48,917 nucleotides of DNA from Colwellia sp. (GTDB lineage: Bacteria > Pseudomonadota > Gammaproteobacteria > Enterobacterales > Alteromonadaceae). Below are positions 1-10,076 of the stretch, piece by piece (within the stretch, counting starts at the first letter, position 1; every line of letters starts with the position of its first letter). The notes under the pieces are model-generated. The model did not search any database. It saw only the letters and a list, made by a program, of their open reading frames with translations, and was not told the DNA's origin. Where the stretch lies: contig NVWU01000015.1 in assembly GCA_002733765.1 (NCBI GenBank), positions 1 to 48,917 on the forward strand. Reading direction: 5' to 3'. Both the position numbers and the translations under genes were made by a program.

Positions 1-86
1 TGAAAAAAATGACGGTATGATGTCAGGGATAGTTATGTCTTGCTCACTGAGAAGGCGCTAGCACATCAACAAAAGTGGGAGTATTT

Positions 87-263
87 ATGAAGAAAAATCG
101 CAAGGTTGTGACTTACAGCGGTCAATCTAGGCAAGTTAAGAGAAAAATCACCCTGCAACCAACATCCACAGAGATACATTCCCCATAGGCGCTTGCTTCC
201 CGCGGTTTCTTCATTGAGGGCTTTGTCGATATCAGTTCCCATTAGAACATCATCATCACGGCG
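87..263 (+). pseudogene. decayed SymE-like toxin gene
   Basis: An ATG at 87 follows a good ribosome binding site (GGGAG at 77-81, 5 nt spacing) and opens a 33-codon frame that stops at TAG 186-188. The same frame continues past that stop as ALASRGFFIEGFVDISSH, then TAG 243-245, NIIITA and TAG 264-266. From memory, SymE toxins read R-x-L-T-V-S-Y near the start, then G-x-W-L-x-x-A-G-F, V-D-V and I-V-L-T-A. Here RKVVTYS, L-A-S-R-G-F, F-V-D-I and I-I-I-T-A fall in that order and at about that spacing. I infer a SymE-family remnant broken by in-frame stops. The similarity is short, so a chance match is possible. The minus-strand frame over the same bases (66-347, TTG start) looks like a shadow. 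Confidence 0.42.
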
Positions 264-467
264 TAGATCATGACACTGATGATCTACAAACCTTAACAAA
301 GTGATCATTACTATTATCGGTAACCGCATCTTCTGATTAAGTATCAATCTTACTTCTTTAAGTTTACTTTAGCTCAAAACCATGACTTATAAAACCGTTG
401 GCTTCACTTGCCTTTCTGGTTGAGATAACTTCACTACTAATTGTCTATTCACAATATATTATTTGAA

Positions 468-505
468 ATTTAGTAACAAACTGAATTGGATATTTGTCAC
501 TAAAT
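468..505 (-). terminator. hairpin downstream of putA
   Basis: Arms ATTTAGTAACAAA (468-480) and TTTGTCACTAAAT (493-505) pair over 13 positions with one mismatch around a 12-nt loop. It lies 20 nt after the putA stop on the minus strand. Only a weak T-rich stretch follows, so it may act as a terminator or as an mRNA 3'-end stabiliser. Confidence 0.5.
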
Positions 506-524
506 TACCAGAAAATACTCGGAC

Positions 525-3500
525 CTACATTTCTTCTTCTTCAACTAAAGTCATTAACGAGGTATTACCACCAGATGCGGTGGTATCAATACTAATGGTT
601 TTTTCTGTTAACAAGCGTTGAATTAAATAATCAAAAGACTCAGCAGTAATCACTGGTAATATCGCACCACTACGTTGCGCGAGTTTTTCACTCAAATAAT
701 GTTTACGATGACAATGGTTATCAACCACTACGCCCGCTAAAGCAGGGTGAGCCAACATGGTATCTAAGTGGGCTAATCTCGCCACTTGAAATACGCTCTT
801 ATTTACCCCCGTCGAGATAAACTTATCTCTAAACATTAACGCTTCTTCATAAAATAAATCAGAAACAACACTTACCACGCTATTGCCTGTCGCTAATGCT
901 GTTACTAATGACATTAGCCAAAAATGAAAGCTAACCTTGTCATCAGCAAAACAGATAACTACTCCCCTATTTTCCAAATAGAGCATATTCGATTCACCTG
1001 TAGGGCCAGGTAATACTTTTGGCTTTTTCATGCGTTTTTCAATATCAATTAACTGCTCACGTGCCGCCGCTAAAGTGCAATTAAAATCATCTGCTAAATC
1101 ATCTACAATGTCTACCTGAGCAATTTTTGCTAATAGTTGGCGCACATAAGAAGTGCGTGTATTAAGTTCACATAAGCGCCAACATTTTTCTGCTTCTGCA
1201 GCATGGTTAATTAAAAAATCAGCGTCTTGCTGTGTGCTAATATCACCGGTTAATATACTAGCTTGCGCAGAGGAAAAATTAAATATCTCTTTATCCGGCG
1301 TCGCCTTTTCTTTTACCAAACGTGTTAAATAATTAGGACCGCCTGCCTTAGGGCCTGTTCCCGAAAGACCACGGCCACCAAAAGGTTGTACACCAACAAT
1401 TGCACCAATCATATTACGATTTATGTAAACATTACCCGCGCGTGAAAGTTTGGCTAACTCAAAAGCTCTGTGCTCAATACGACTATGAATTCCCATCGTT
1501 AAAGCAAAACCGGTGCTGTTAACTTTCTCTATAACTTGTTCAATTTCAGTACCTTTAAAGCGAATAATATGGACACAAGGACCAAATATTTCTTTGGTTA
1601 ATACGTCAATATCACTAATTTCATACAAACGAGGGGCAAAGAAGTAGTGGCCATCTTGATCATTAATTTCACTGCCCGCTACGTTGTTATTCAGCGTGTA
1701 CTGATACAGTAATTTACCATTACTTTGCATATAATCACTGTGAGCATTTAGCGCATCAAGCGATTTTTGATCAATTACTGGACCAATATCAGTACTTAAT
1801 TTTGCCGGATCACCAAGGTGTAACTCAGCTAAGGCCCCCTTAAGCATAGTAATAACATTGTCAGCAATTTCTTCTTGTAAGAATAACACTCTTAATGCCG
1901 AGCATCGTTGACCTGCAGATTGAAAGCCCGATGAAATAACATCATCCACCACTTGTTCAGGTAGCGCGGTAGAGTCTACTATCATACAATTTTGCCCTCC
2001 GGTTTCAGCAATCAAAGGCACTTGGTCGCCTCCGCGTTGAGCTAACGTTTGTGATATACGGGTGCCAGTTTCTGTAGAGCCGGTAAACATTACCGCAGCT
2101 ATGCGATCATCTGGCACAATAATGCTACCAACCACACTGCCGCGCGCAATAACTGCTTGCACTACATTTATCGGTAAACCAACTGAGTGCATTAGCTCAA
2201 TTGTACGCAAAGCAATCAAGCCAGTTTGCTTTGCCGGTTTTGCTAATACCGTATTACCTGTAACAATAGCGGCTGCAACTTGCCCTAAAAATATCGCCAA
2301 CGGAAAATTCCAAGGGCTGATACATAATACTACGCCACGGGCTTCTATCCGTTCATCGGTGCTTAACTCAATAGCACGCGCAGCATAATATCGACAAAAA
2401 TCAACCGCTTCACGTATCTCATCAATACCATCTTGAGCCACTTTCCCCGCTTCTTTAATGCAAAGGCCAATTAACTCATCCATATGACATTCTAAAATAT
2501 CAGCAATACGGCACAACAAAGCGGCTCGTTCATTTACCGGTGTTTTTGACCATGAAGCAAAAGCAAGTTCAGCATTGTCTATCATCAGCCGTATTTCATT
2601 TTCAGCATGATAATAATGAAAGCCTATGATTTCACTATGGTTGGCAGGATTTTTTACCGCTATAGCACCTTCTGGTACCGTATTTTTATTGAGTAAATGG
2701 TCAACAAACCAATTATCTAATGTTAACTTCAACGATATTACTTTATCAATATCGGTTAAATCTAAACCCTTAGAATTATCTCTACTGGCTAAAGCATTGC
2801 TATTAACTAAAACACCTGTTCCTGCACAAGTATGCTTATTTTCATCACGGTACAAGTCAATAGGCATAATAATTTGCCTGTTATATTTCCTGTTCAAGTG
2901 CTGTGTATTTTCAACCGGATCTTCAAGTAGCGACTCTACTGGTCGTGATTCATCAACAATAGCATTAACAAATGATGAGTTAGCACCGTTTTCTAATAAT
3001 CGACGCACTAGGTAGGCAAGTAAATCTTCATGATGCCCGACTGGCGCATAAATTCGGCATTGAATACCTTCACCGACAACAATTTGCTCATATAATGAAT
3101 CCCCCATACCGTGTAAACATTGGAACTCAAAACCTTGTTTATCATCACCCGCCAACTCAACTATTGTGGCAGCGGTATAAGCATTATGAGTCGCAAACTG
3201 CGGATAAATACTGTCGCGATAATCAAGTAGTTTATTAACGCAGGCGAGATAAGAAACATCAGTTGATGATTTTCGAGTAAACACGGGGAAATGTGTCATA
3301 CCGACTTTTTGAGCATTTTTAATCTCAGTATCCCAATAAGCACCTTTCACTAAACGCACCATCATACGGCGGTTAGTGCGTAGTGTTAGTGCTCTAAGCC
3401 ATTCAACAACAAAAATTGCCCGTTTTTGGTACGCTTGTAGTGCAAGACCAAAGCCTTGCCAATCTGCCAAGTCGGTATCAGTAAAAACGGCTTCAATAAT

Positions 3501-4418
3501 ATCAAGCGAAAATTCTAACCGTTCAGACTCTTCTGCATCAACCGTTAAGCCAATATTATATTGCTTGGCTTGTAAGCAAAGTACTTTCAACTTAGGAACA
3601 ATTTCAGCCATAACCCGTGATTTATGATTAAATTCATAACGTGGATGGATAGCAGATAGCTTTACTGAAATACCCGGCACTCGACGGGGATCATTTTTAC
3701 CGGACGCCAAGACTACCTGACCTATAGATTCAATAGCATCTTGATAAGAGTTAAAATATCGTTCGGCATCCGCCATGGTTCGAGCACCTTCGCCAAGCAT
3801 GTCATAAGAATAAACATAACCTTGTTGCTCTTTAGTTACCGCTCGTTTAATTGCATCAACAATGGTTTCTCCCATCACAAACTGCTTACCCATAATTTTC
3901 ATGGCGTAGCTCATCGACTTTCTAATAACAGGTTCACCTAAGCGACTGAGTGTTTTTTTCAATAAACCAAATTTATCTTGCTTAGATTTGTCAGCATAAG
4001 CAACCATAGAGCCGGTAATTAATAACCCCCATGAGGAAGCATTAACAAAAAGAGAATCACTTGTCCCTAAATGAGTACTCCATTGCCCTTGAGAAATTTT
4101 ATCGCGAATTAATTCATCCTGAGTGTGCTTATCCGGTACACGCAGTAAAGCTTCGGCTAAACACATCAAAACCACCCCTTCTTCGCAAGAAAGTGAATAT
4201 TCATTTAATAAGGCATCAATAGCACCATTGCCGGATTGATCTTGACGGATTTTTAAAACTATTCTACGCGCACGCTCCCATGCACGACTTCTAGTACTAA
4301 CATCAATTTCGGCAAAAGGGAGAATATAGGCAACTGCAGCGTCTTCATCTATACGATAAAAATCGCGAATTTTTTTTCTAATGGGACAATCAGTAATTAA
4401 CGAGCCCGAAAAAAGCAT
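525..4418 (-). CDS. putA: bifunctional proline dehydrogenase / P5C dehydrogenase PutA
   Basis: PutA oxidises proline to P5C with FAD, then P5C (as glutamate semialdehyde) to glutamate with NAD, at the inner face of the membrane. The frame opens further upstream at a TTG, but ATG 4418 has GAGG six nt upstream, giving 1297 aa. The proline dehydrogenase domain fills about residues 90-500 and carries the FAD/proline-binding Y-L-V-R-R-L-L-E-N-G-A-N motif near residue 470. The aldehyde dehydrogenase domain spans about 560-1050, with Glu805 (A-E-T-G-G) and nucleophile Cys839 (G-Q-R-C-S). A further C-terminal dehydrogenase-like segment ends in an acidic tail. Compared with E. coli PutA (1320 aa), the N-terminal ribbon-helix-helix repressor domain is absent: the protein starts near the PRODH arm, so this is a bifunctional enzyme that probably does not bind put DNA. 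It is monocistronic. Confidence 0.96.
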   Translation of the reverse strand: MLFSGSLITDCPIRKKIRDFYRIDEDAAVAYILPFAEIDVSTRSRAWERARRIVLKIRQDQSGNGAIDALLNEYSLSCEEGVVLMCLAEALLRVPDKHTQDELIRDKISQGQWSTHLGTSDSLFVNASSWGLLITGSMVAYADKSKQDKFGLLKKTLSRLGEPVIRKSMSYAMKIMGKQFVMGETIVDAIKRAVTKEQQGYVYSYDMLGEGARTMADAERYFNSYQDAIESIGQVVLASGKNDPRRVPGISVKLSAIHPRYEFNHKSRVMAEIVPKLKVLCLQAKQYNIGLTVDAEESERLEFSLDIIEAVFTDTDLADWQGFGLALQAYQKRAIFVVEWLRALTLRTNRRMMVRLVKGAYWDTEIKNAQKVGMTHFPVFTRKSSTDVSYLACVNKLLDYRDSIYPQFATHNAYTAATIVELAGDDKQGFEFQCLHGMGDSLYEQIVVGEGIQCRIYAPVGHHEDLLAYLVRRLLENGANSSFVNAIVDESRPVESLLEDPVENTQHLNRKYNRQIIMPIDLYRDENKHTCAGTGVLVNSNALASRDNSKGLDLTDIDKVISLKLTLDNWFVDHLLNKNTVPEGAIAVKNPANHSEIIGFHYYHAENEIRLMIDNAELAFASWSKTPVNERAALLCRIADILECHMDELIGLCIKEAGKVAQDGIDEIREAVDFCRYYAARAIELSTDERIEARGVVLCISPWNFPLAIFLGQVAAAIVTGNTVLAKPAKQTGLIALRTIELMHSVGLPINVVQAVIARGSVVGSIIVPDDRIAAVMFTGSTETGTRISQTLAQRGGDQVPLIAETGGQNCMIVDSTALPEQVVDDVISSGFQSAGQRCSALRVLFLQEEIADNVITMLKGALAELHLGDPAKLSTDIGPVIDQKSLDALNAHSDYMQSNGKLLYQYTLNNNVAGSEINDQDGHYFFAPRLYEISDIDVLTKEIFGPCVHIIRFKGTEIEQVIEKVNSTGFALTMGIHSRIEHRAFELAKLSRAGNVYINRNMIGAIVGVQPFGGRGLSGTGPKAGGPNYLTRLVKEKATPDKEIFNFSSAQASILTGDISTQQDADFLINHAAEAEKCWRLCELNTRTSYVRQLLAKIAQVDIVDDLADDFNCTLAAAREQLIDIEKRMKKPKVLPGPTGESNMLYLENRGVVICFADDKVSFHFWLMSLVTALATGNSVVSVVSDLFYEEALMFRDKFISTGVNKSVFQVARLAHLDTMLAHPALAGVVVDNHCHRKHYLSEKLAQRSGAILPVITAESFDYLIQRLLTEKTISIDTTASGGNTSLMTLVEEEEM

Positions 4419-4451
4419 AGGAATCCTCAAAAAGGTTAATCGATAATATTT

Positions 4452-4480
4452 ATTATAGTTAACTTTATTTTAGTGGATAA
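4452..4480 (-). promoter_or_regulatory. candidate putA promoter
   Basis: On the minus strand, TTATCC (4475-4480) and TATAAT (4452-4457) are separated by 17 nt, 33 nt before the putA ATG. The -10 is a perfect consensus and the -35 is weak (3 of 6), which would suit an activator-dependent promoter. This is sequence pattern only. Confidence 0.45.
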
Positions 4481-4556
4481 ATTTTGTAGCGAATTTTAAA
4501 GTAAACACAGCAGGATGCGCTGGTTATTGTTGATTTTTTACCGTATTGAAAACGAA

Positions 4557-4602
4557 AAAAGCACAATTAACAATAGAGCATTCTATTGTTAATTGTGCTT
4601 TT
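4557..4602 (-). terminator. strong rho-independent terminator after murA
   Basis: A perfect 21-bp inverted repeat (4557-4577 and 4582-4602) encloses a 4-nt loop (GCAT). The stem core is GCACAATTAACAATAGA, and the flanking A4/T4 tracts give U-runs in both directions. It sits 29 nt past the murA stop and probably ends the mla-ibaG-murA transcript. It also shields putA from read-through. Confidence 0.85.
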
Positions 4603-4631
4603 GCTATTTTTTATAAAAACTAAGCAGGAAG

Positions 4632-5915
<1,284 letters not shown>

Positions 5916-5980
5916 TTACTTCTTACTTATGAATGATTAAAATGAATTGATTCTATGGGCAGTATTGCATGCCTTTACCT

Positions 5981-6203
5981 ATTAAACAATTTATCACATT
6001 GGCATTGTGCTTTAGTAAATTTTTTACCTTTATCACCTATGCACATGAATACGGTTTTATTTAATAGTATTGGCTAATGTAATTATTATTGATTAAACAA
6101 TTTGTCACGTTGCCATTGTGCTGTAGTAAAGGTCTTTACGTTTATTGTCCATGCGCATGAATACTGTTTTATTTAATAGTATTGGCTAATGTAATTATTA
6201 TTG
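5981..6203 (-). repeat. two degenerate tandem copies of the ibaG 3' end
   Basis: Two units (5981-6091, 111 bp; 6092-6203, 112 bp) begin like the 3' end of ibaG and resemble the gene itself from 6204 to about 6295. The second unit matches the gene in 47 of its first 48 positions and on the minus strand still encodes VKTFTTAQWQRDKLFNQ followed by a stop, exactly the IbaG C-terminus. Further upstream each unit has lost the frame through internal stops. The outer halves of the two units (TTTATTTAATAGTATTGGCTAATG) resemble each other more than the gene. This implies an old 3'-end duplication, then a second duplication or gene conversion. No intact gene lies here. Confidence 0.9.
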
Positions 6204-6449
6204 ATTAAACAATTTGTCACGTTGCCATTGTGCTGTAGTAAAAGTCTTTACCGTCACAGCATGAATACTACCGTCTTTAATAGCACCGGCTAATGCTGCA
6301 AAGATTACTTGTTGACGTTTAACACGTGACAAATCACCAAACATATCAGCCACAGCGACAACACTGCATTGTGAGCCGTCAAACTTCACTTGAAGTTCAT
6401 CAAGCGTTAGTGCATCGTTAATTAGTTTTTCAATTTCTTGTACTTCCAA
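6198..6449 (-). CDS. ibaG: BolA-family protein IbaG
   Basis: IbaG is a small BolA-family protein thought to partner monothiol glutaredoxins in Fe-S handling and linked to acid stress and envelope homeostasis. The 83-aa frame shows the BolA core: helix I-E-K-L-I-N-D-A-L, V-V-A-V-A-D-M-F-G-D-L-S-R-V-K-R-Q-Q (residues 30-47), and the C-terminal I-H-A-V-T-V-K-T-F-T-x-x-Q-W. His62 in I-H-A-V is the invariant BolA metal-ligand position. In the variable loop a Cys (residue 28, S-Q-C-S) stands where many members have His. The start is a TTG with GAGGA 8-11 nt upstream. It lies between mlaB and murA as in E. coli. Its 3' end has been duplicated downstream. Confidence 0.92.
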   Translation of the reverse strand: MEVQEIEKLINDALTLDELQVKFDGSQCSVVAVADMFGDLSRVKRQQVIFAALAGAIKDGSIHAVTVKTFTTAQWQRDKLFNQ

Positions 6450-6504
6450 GAGTAATTCCTCGATATGGTTAGTTACATCAAGTGGATTAATTCATCACTT
6501 AATA

Positions 6505-6804
6505 TTATTGTTTAACAGGCAAAAAACCTTCAACGCCACTTAAGCGAATAAGTTTATCTAGTTTAGTTGGTATGTTCACAAAAAATAATTGACAGTTAGC
6601 AATACTTGCTTGCTCTAATAAATAAAAAAGCCAAGCTAAGCCAGCAGTATCAATACGCGTTATTTCTGCTAAATCAAGTGTAATGGATGGTGGTAAAAGT
6701 AACTCTTTAATGCTTTTTTTTGTTATTTGCATAATAGAGTGCCGAGTTAACTCGCCGCTAAATTCAACTGCGGTAGTGGTGATATTTAAGGTTATTTTTG
6801 CCAT
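6505..6804 (-). CDS. mlaB: Mla STAS-domain protein MlaB
   Basis: MlaB is the cytoplasmic STAS subunit that binds and stabilises the MlaF ATPase in the inner-membrane MlaFEDB complex, which moves phospholipids and maintains outer-membrane asymmetry. The 99-aa protein is essentially one STAS domain. The hallmark R-I-D-T-A-G-L-A-W-L lies at about residues 50-59, with the conserved Asp-Thr pair preceding the helix that contacts MlaF. It begins 14 nt after mlaC, consistent with one transcript. Individual residues are poorly conserved across MlaB proteins, so the assignment leans on both the motif and the position. Confidence 0.9.
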   Translation of the reverse strand: MAKITLNITTTAVEFSGELTRHSIMQITKKSIKELLLPPSITLDLAEITRIDTAGLAWLFYLLEQASIANCQLFFVNIPTKLDKLIRLSGVEGFLPVKQ

Positions 6805-6818
6805 ACGTTCAAATCCCC

Positions 6819-7574
6819 TTAACCCGCTTTATTTTTCACTGACTTAGTTTTAAACACTATATCTCGTTCACTTTTTTTCTTCAATAATTCAGTCACATAA
6901 GGCAGGCCTTTTTGACGAATTATACCGCCTAGTTCAGCTTGTTTACTGTCAAGTAAACTGACTCCTTCAGCGATCATATCAAATGCTTTCCATTCATTAG
7001 TTTTTCTATTTCTTCTTACTTTAAAAGAGACATCAATGTCATCTCTTCCCTGCATAATAACACGGGTCTTTACCGCAATAATTTTTTTACCACTAAAGTT
7101 TTTTTCCGGTGCAAATTCAACCGGTTGATTATCATACAAAGTGAATACTTGTGCATATGAGGTCACTAAATACTCTCGAAATACCGGTACAAAATCTTTA
7201 CGCTCTTGCGCCGTTGTTTTCTTTAAGTGCTTACCAATCACTTTAAATGCAGAGTATTTATAATTGATATAAGGCATTAGCTCTTCTCGAACTATGTCTT
7301 TAAGTCTATTTGGATTAGCCTGAATGGCTTGATGTTCATCAGAAAAACGTTTAAACGTTTTGCTGGCAACACTTTTAATCATTAAATAAGGGTTTTTTTT
7401 ATCAACATAAATACGACCCGTATTGGTCGATTGCTGTACTTTATCCTCAGATAATTTATTTGCCTGTGCTTCATCATAAGCAAGTATATTAACGCTGAAT
7501 AAACTCGCCACTATGCCTAATATCAATAATGACGGGGTAATTAATTTTATTTTATTTATATGCTTCATTTTCAT
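6819..7574 (-). CDS. mlaC: periplasmic phospholipid-binding protein MlaC
   Basis: MlaC shuttles phospholipids across the periplasm between the MlaA-porin complex at the outer membrane and MlaFEDB. The 251-aa protein begins with a lysine-rich n-region and a hydrophobic stretch (LLILGIVASLFSVNILA, residues 16-32), a signal peptide with likely cleavage near the following YDEAQA. The mature part has the MlaC/Ttg2D pattern: L-M-P-Y-I-N-Y-K-Y-S-A-F near residue 100, then the F-R-E-Y-L-V-T-S-Y-A segment and W-K-A-F-D-M-I-A-E-G-V-S-L-L near 190-205. Its ATG overlaps the mlaD stop by one base (TAATG), implying translational coupling. A second ATG two codons in (M-K-M-K) is an alternative start. Confidence 0.94.
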   Translation of the reverse strand: MKMKHINKIKLITPSLLILGIVASLFSVNILAYDEAQANKLSEDKVQQSTNTGRIYVDKKNPYLMIKSVASKTFKRFSDEHQAIQANPNRLKDIVREELMPYINYKYSAFKVIGKHLKKTTAQERKDFVPVFREYLVTSYAQVFTLYDNQPVEFAPEKNFSGKKIIAVKTRVIMQGRDDIDVSFKVRRNRKTNEWKAFDMIAEGVSLLDSKQAELGGIIRQKGLPYVTELLKKKSERDIVFKTKSVKNKAG

Positions 7575-8047
7575 TACTCATCACCGCTCCCTTGGCTAAA
7601 TAAAAACTGTCCTATTAATTCTTCTAGCACTAAGGCTGGTTTGGTGTCTTCAATAAAATCATCTGGCTGTAATATATCCAATGACTCATCCATAAAACCA
7701 GGCTGTAAACCAATGTATTGTTCGCCCAATAAACCTGCAGTTAAAATAGCCACAGATGTTGCTTCTGAAAACTGATTATATTCACTGTATATTTTCATAG
7801 TCACTACGGGTGTATAGTCTTCTTCATCAAGTGATATATCACTAACGCGCCCCACAACAACACCACCAACCTTTATTGGTGAACGTACTTTTAAGCCACC
7901 AATGTTATCAAACTTGGCAAATAAATTATAACTGTCGCCTCCTCCCGAAAGACCACTATTAGCGACCTTCAGTGATAACATCAGTAATGCTGCAATACCT
8001 AAAGCTACAAAAAAGCCTACCATTAATTCTACTTTTTTTGACATCAT
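7574..8047 (-). CDS. mlaD: MCE-domain lipid transport protein MlaD
   Basis: MlaD forms a membrane-anchored hexameric ring through which lipid passes between MlaC and MlaE. One N-terminal transmembrane helix (GFFVALGIAALLMLSLKVA) precedes an MCE domain with the family hallmarks F-D-N-I-G-G-L-K-V-R-S-P-I-K-V-G-G-V-V-V-G-R-V and G-L-L-G-E-Q-Y-I-G-L-Q-P-G. The C-terminal V-L-E-E-L-I-G-Q-F-L-F matches the E. coli end, though the Pro-rich tail of E. coli is missing. The frame opens at a TTG at 8059; I chose the ATG at 8047 because MMSKKVELMVG aligns with the E. coli start. A GTG at 8056, with AAGG seven nt upstream, is an alternative. Confidence 0.93.
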   Translation of the reverse strand: MMSKKVELMVGFFVALGIAALLMLSLKVANSGLSGGGDSYNLFAKFDNIGGLKVRSPIKVGGVVVGRVSDISLDEEDYTPVVTMKIYSEYNQFSEATSVAILTAGLLGEQYIGLQPGFMDESLDILQPDDFIEDTKPALVLEELIGQFLFSQGSGDE

Positions 8048-8115
8048 GTCTTTCACCAACCGCCTTATAAATATCTCAAACTCAAAACTATTAACTCGAA
8101 ACTATTTTCTTATAC

Positions 8116-8892
8116 TTATCTTGCAAACATCAATGCCGTTAAAATAAAATCTAATGCTAATACCAACAACGACGATTGTACCACAGTTGAGGTAGTCGCC
8201 CGCGAAATACCTTCAGAAGTGGGCTCACAATCATAGCCTTTATATATTGCTATCCAAGTCACGACAAAAGCAAAAACAACGCTTTTGATAATGCCATTTA
8301 AAATATCTTTATTAAAATCTACTTGATCTTGCATAACAGACCAAAAGGTTCCTGCATCAACACCTAACCAATCAACACCAACTAAATGTGCACCGAGAAT
8401 ACCCACCATAGAAAAAATAGCAGCCAATAAAGGTAAGCTAATAAAACCAGCCCAAAAACGCGGTGCTATCACACGCCGCAGAGGATCGACGGCCATCATT
8501 TCTAAACTAGACAATTGCTCTGTTGCTTTCATTAAACCAATTTCAGCGGTTAAAGCGGAACCCGCTCTACCAGCAAATAATAATGCCGAAACCACGGGAC
8601 CTAATTCACGCAATAAAGACAACGCTACCATAGGGCCTAAACTTGCCTCAGCGCCATAACCAACTAATATAGTGTAGCCCTGCAATGCTAGCACCATGCC
8701 GATAAAGCCACCTGAAACTATGATTATAATTAATGACATTACACCAACGCTGTAAAGTTGCTGTAATAATAACGGAATGCCTTTACGAGGATTTGGCTTA
8801 TGTAACAATGCCGAAAGCAATACAATAACCGCTCGCCCTAAACCGCTAATAAGCGCTAAGGTATTTCGACCTAATAATTGTAACGGCCACAT
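8116..8892 (-). CDS. mlaE: phospholipid ABC transporter permease MlaE
   Basis: MlaE is the integral inner-membrane subunit of MlaFEDB. The 258-aa protein has the usual five or six hydrophobic segments and the permease signature [26 protein letters not shown] (about residues 90-116), which includes the coupling region that contacts MlaF. The family motif [17 protein letters not shown] follows. Its start overlaps the mlaF stop by one base (TAATG). A 68-nt gap separates it from mlaD. Confidence 0.95.
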   Translation of the reverse strand: MWPLQLLGRNTLALISGLGRAVIVLLSALLHKPNPRKGIPLLLQQLYSVGVMSLIIIIVSGGFIGMVLALQGYTILVGYGAEASLGPMVALSLLRELGPVVSALLFAGRAGSALTAEIGLMKATEQLSSLEMMAVDPLRRVIAPRFWAGFISLPLLAAIFSMVGILGAHLVGVDWLGVDAGTFWSVMQDQVDFNKDILNGIIKSVVFAFVVTWIAIYKGYDCEPTSEGISRATTSTVVQSSLLVLALDFILTALMFAR

Positions 8893-9737
8893 TATATTTT
8901 TCCTCGTTCATGCATCGTGGGTGACAATTTAATGAGTTCATTTTGATAACTTGGCGCCTGATAATGAAATGGTACAGGACCATCAGCTTTTCCTTGCACA
9001 AACTGTTTCACCAATGGCGATTGATCTTGTCTTATCTGATCAGGTGTACCGTGCCCAATAATTTTTTGCTCGGCAATAATATAAATATAATCGGCAATAC
9101 TCATCACCTCAGGCACATCATGCGACACAACAACAGATGTTAGTCCTAACGCATCGCTAAGTGAGCGAATTAAACGAACAATTACCCCCATTGAAATAGG
9201 ATCTTGGCCAGCAAAAGGCTCATCATACAAAATCAACTCAGGGTCTAGCGCAATAGCACGCGCTAGTGCCACGCGGCGCGCCATGCCACCAGAAAGCTCA
9301 TTAGGTTGTAAGTCTCGTGCGCCACGTAAGCCTACCGCTTCTAATTTCATTAATACTATTTTTTCAATAATATTTTCAGGTAGCTTACTGTGTTCACGAA
9401 TAGGGAAAGCGATGTTGTCAAAAACATTCATATCAGTAAAAAGAGCACCACTTTGAAATAACATACTCATGCGTTTACGTGTTTCATACAAATTTTGACG
9501 AGACAAGCTAGGAATATTTTTACCTGATAATAGGATTTTTCCACTATCGGGTTTTATTTGTCCGCCAATCAAACGTAATAATGTCGTTTTGCCAATACCA
9601 CTTGGTCCCATAATAGCGGTCACTTTTCCGGTGGGAATAGATAAACTAATATCATTATAAATAACGCGTTCACCTCGTGTAAAAGTGAGATTTTTAATTT
9701 CAATTAGGTTGTCTAGCGTTGCTACTGGTAGAGTCAT
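8892..9737 (-). CDS. mlaF: phospholipid ABC transporter ATPase MlaF
   Basis: MlaF hydrolyses ATP to power the Mla complex. The protein (281 aa) has Walker [10 protein letters not shown] (residues 44-52), a Q-loop in L-F-Q-S-G-A-L-F, the signature L-S-G-G-M-A-R-R-V, Walker [14 protein letters not shown] and the switch His in V-V-S-H-D-V. It is slightly longer than E. coli MlaF (about 269 aa), with a short N-terminal extension and a C-terminal tail of the kind through which MlaF dimerises. It is the first gene of the leftward operon mlaFEDCB-ibaG-murA, divergent from the Ca/Na antiporter. Confidence 0.96.
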   Translation of the reverse strand: MTLPVATLDNLIEIKNLTFTRGERVIYNDISLSIPTGKVTAIMGPSGIGKTTLLRLIGGQIKPDSGKILLSGKNIPSLSRQNLYETRKRMSMLFQSGALFTDMNVFDNIAFPIREHSKLPENIIEKIVLMKLEAVGLRGARDLQPNELSGGMARRVALARAIALDPELILYDEPFAGQDPISMGVIVRLIRSLSDALGLTSVVVSHDVPEVMSIADYIYIIAEQKIIGHGTPDQIRQDQSPLVKQFVQGKADGPVPFHYQAPSYQNELIKLSPTMHERGKI

Positions 9738-10007
9738 TTTATAACATCAATGTCGTTGGTTAATTTATTATTAATAAGAATTACAGAAAGCCTATTTCTA
9801 AATAGAAAGTGATTTTACCTGAGCACTTATCATTGTTCACTAAAAATTAATAATTTAAAGTAAAAAGTTGTCAGATAAGATAAGAGAGTGCCCTTTCTTC
9901 GCTTTTCTTTCAACTAATGAATAAAATTACAACAAACACAAACTATTTTCTCTTTGAAAGCATTAATTACTTTGTTTTTCCTTCTCAAACAGCGACAATT
10001 TAACTTG
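9738..10007. other. divergent intergenic region mlaF / Ca-Na antiporter
   Basis: AT-rich DNA with no credible gene. It must carry the leftward mla promoter, though no convincing -35/-10 pair was seen on that strand. A 14-bp perfect palindrome (CTATTTCTAAATAG, 9793-9806) sits 56 bp before mlaF and could be an operator or a short hairpin in the 5' leader. Confidence 0.4.
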
Positions 10008-10036
10008 TTGTGCCAAGTAACTTAAAATCTTATATT
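10008..10036 (+). promoter_or_regulatory. candidate promoter for the antiporter-kds-lpt operon
   Basis: TTGTGC (10008-10013) and TATATT (10031-10036) are spaced by exactly 17 nt, 40 nt upstream of the antiporter ATG. Both are good sigma-70 matches. It is the obvious entry promoter for the long rightward block that follows. Confidence 0.55.
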
Positions 10037-10076
10037 TTACACTAATGTTATTTAGGCATATTAATTGGAGTTATTG

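Noticed and set aside
66..347. Minus-strand 93-residue frame before putA
   Set aside because: It starts with TTG, lacks a clear ribosome binding site and looks like no protein I know; the plus strand carries the SymE-like remnant over the same bases.
5981..6300. CRISPR-like tandem repeats
   Set aside because: Units of about 111 bp with no spacers, derived from ibaG, are a gene-end duplication, not a CRISPR array.
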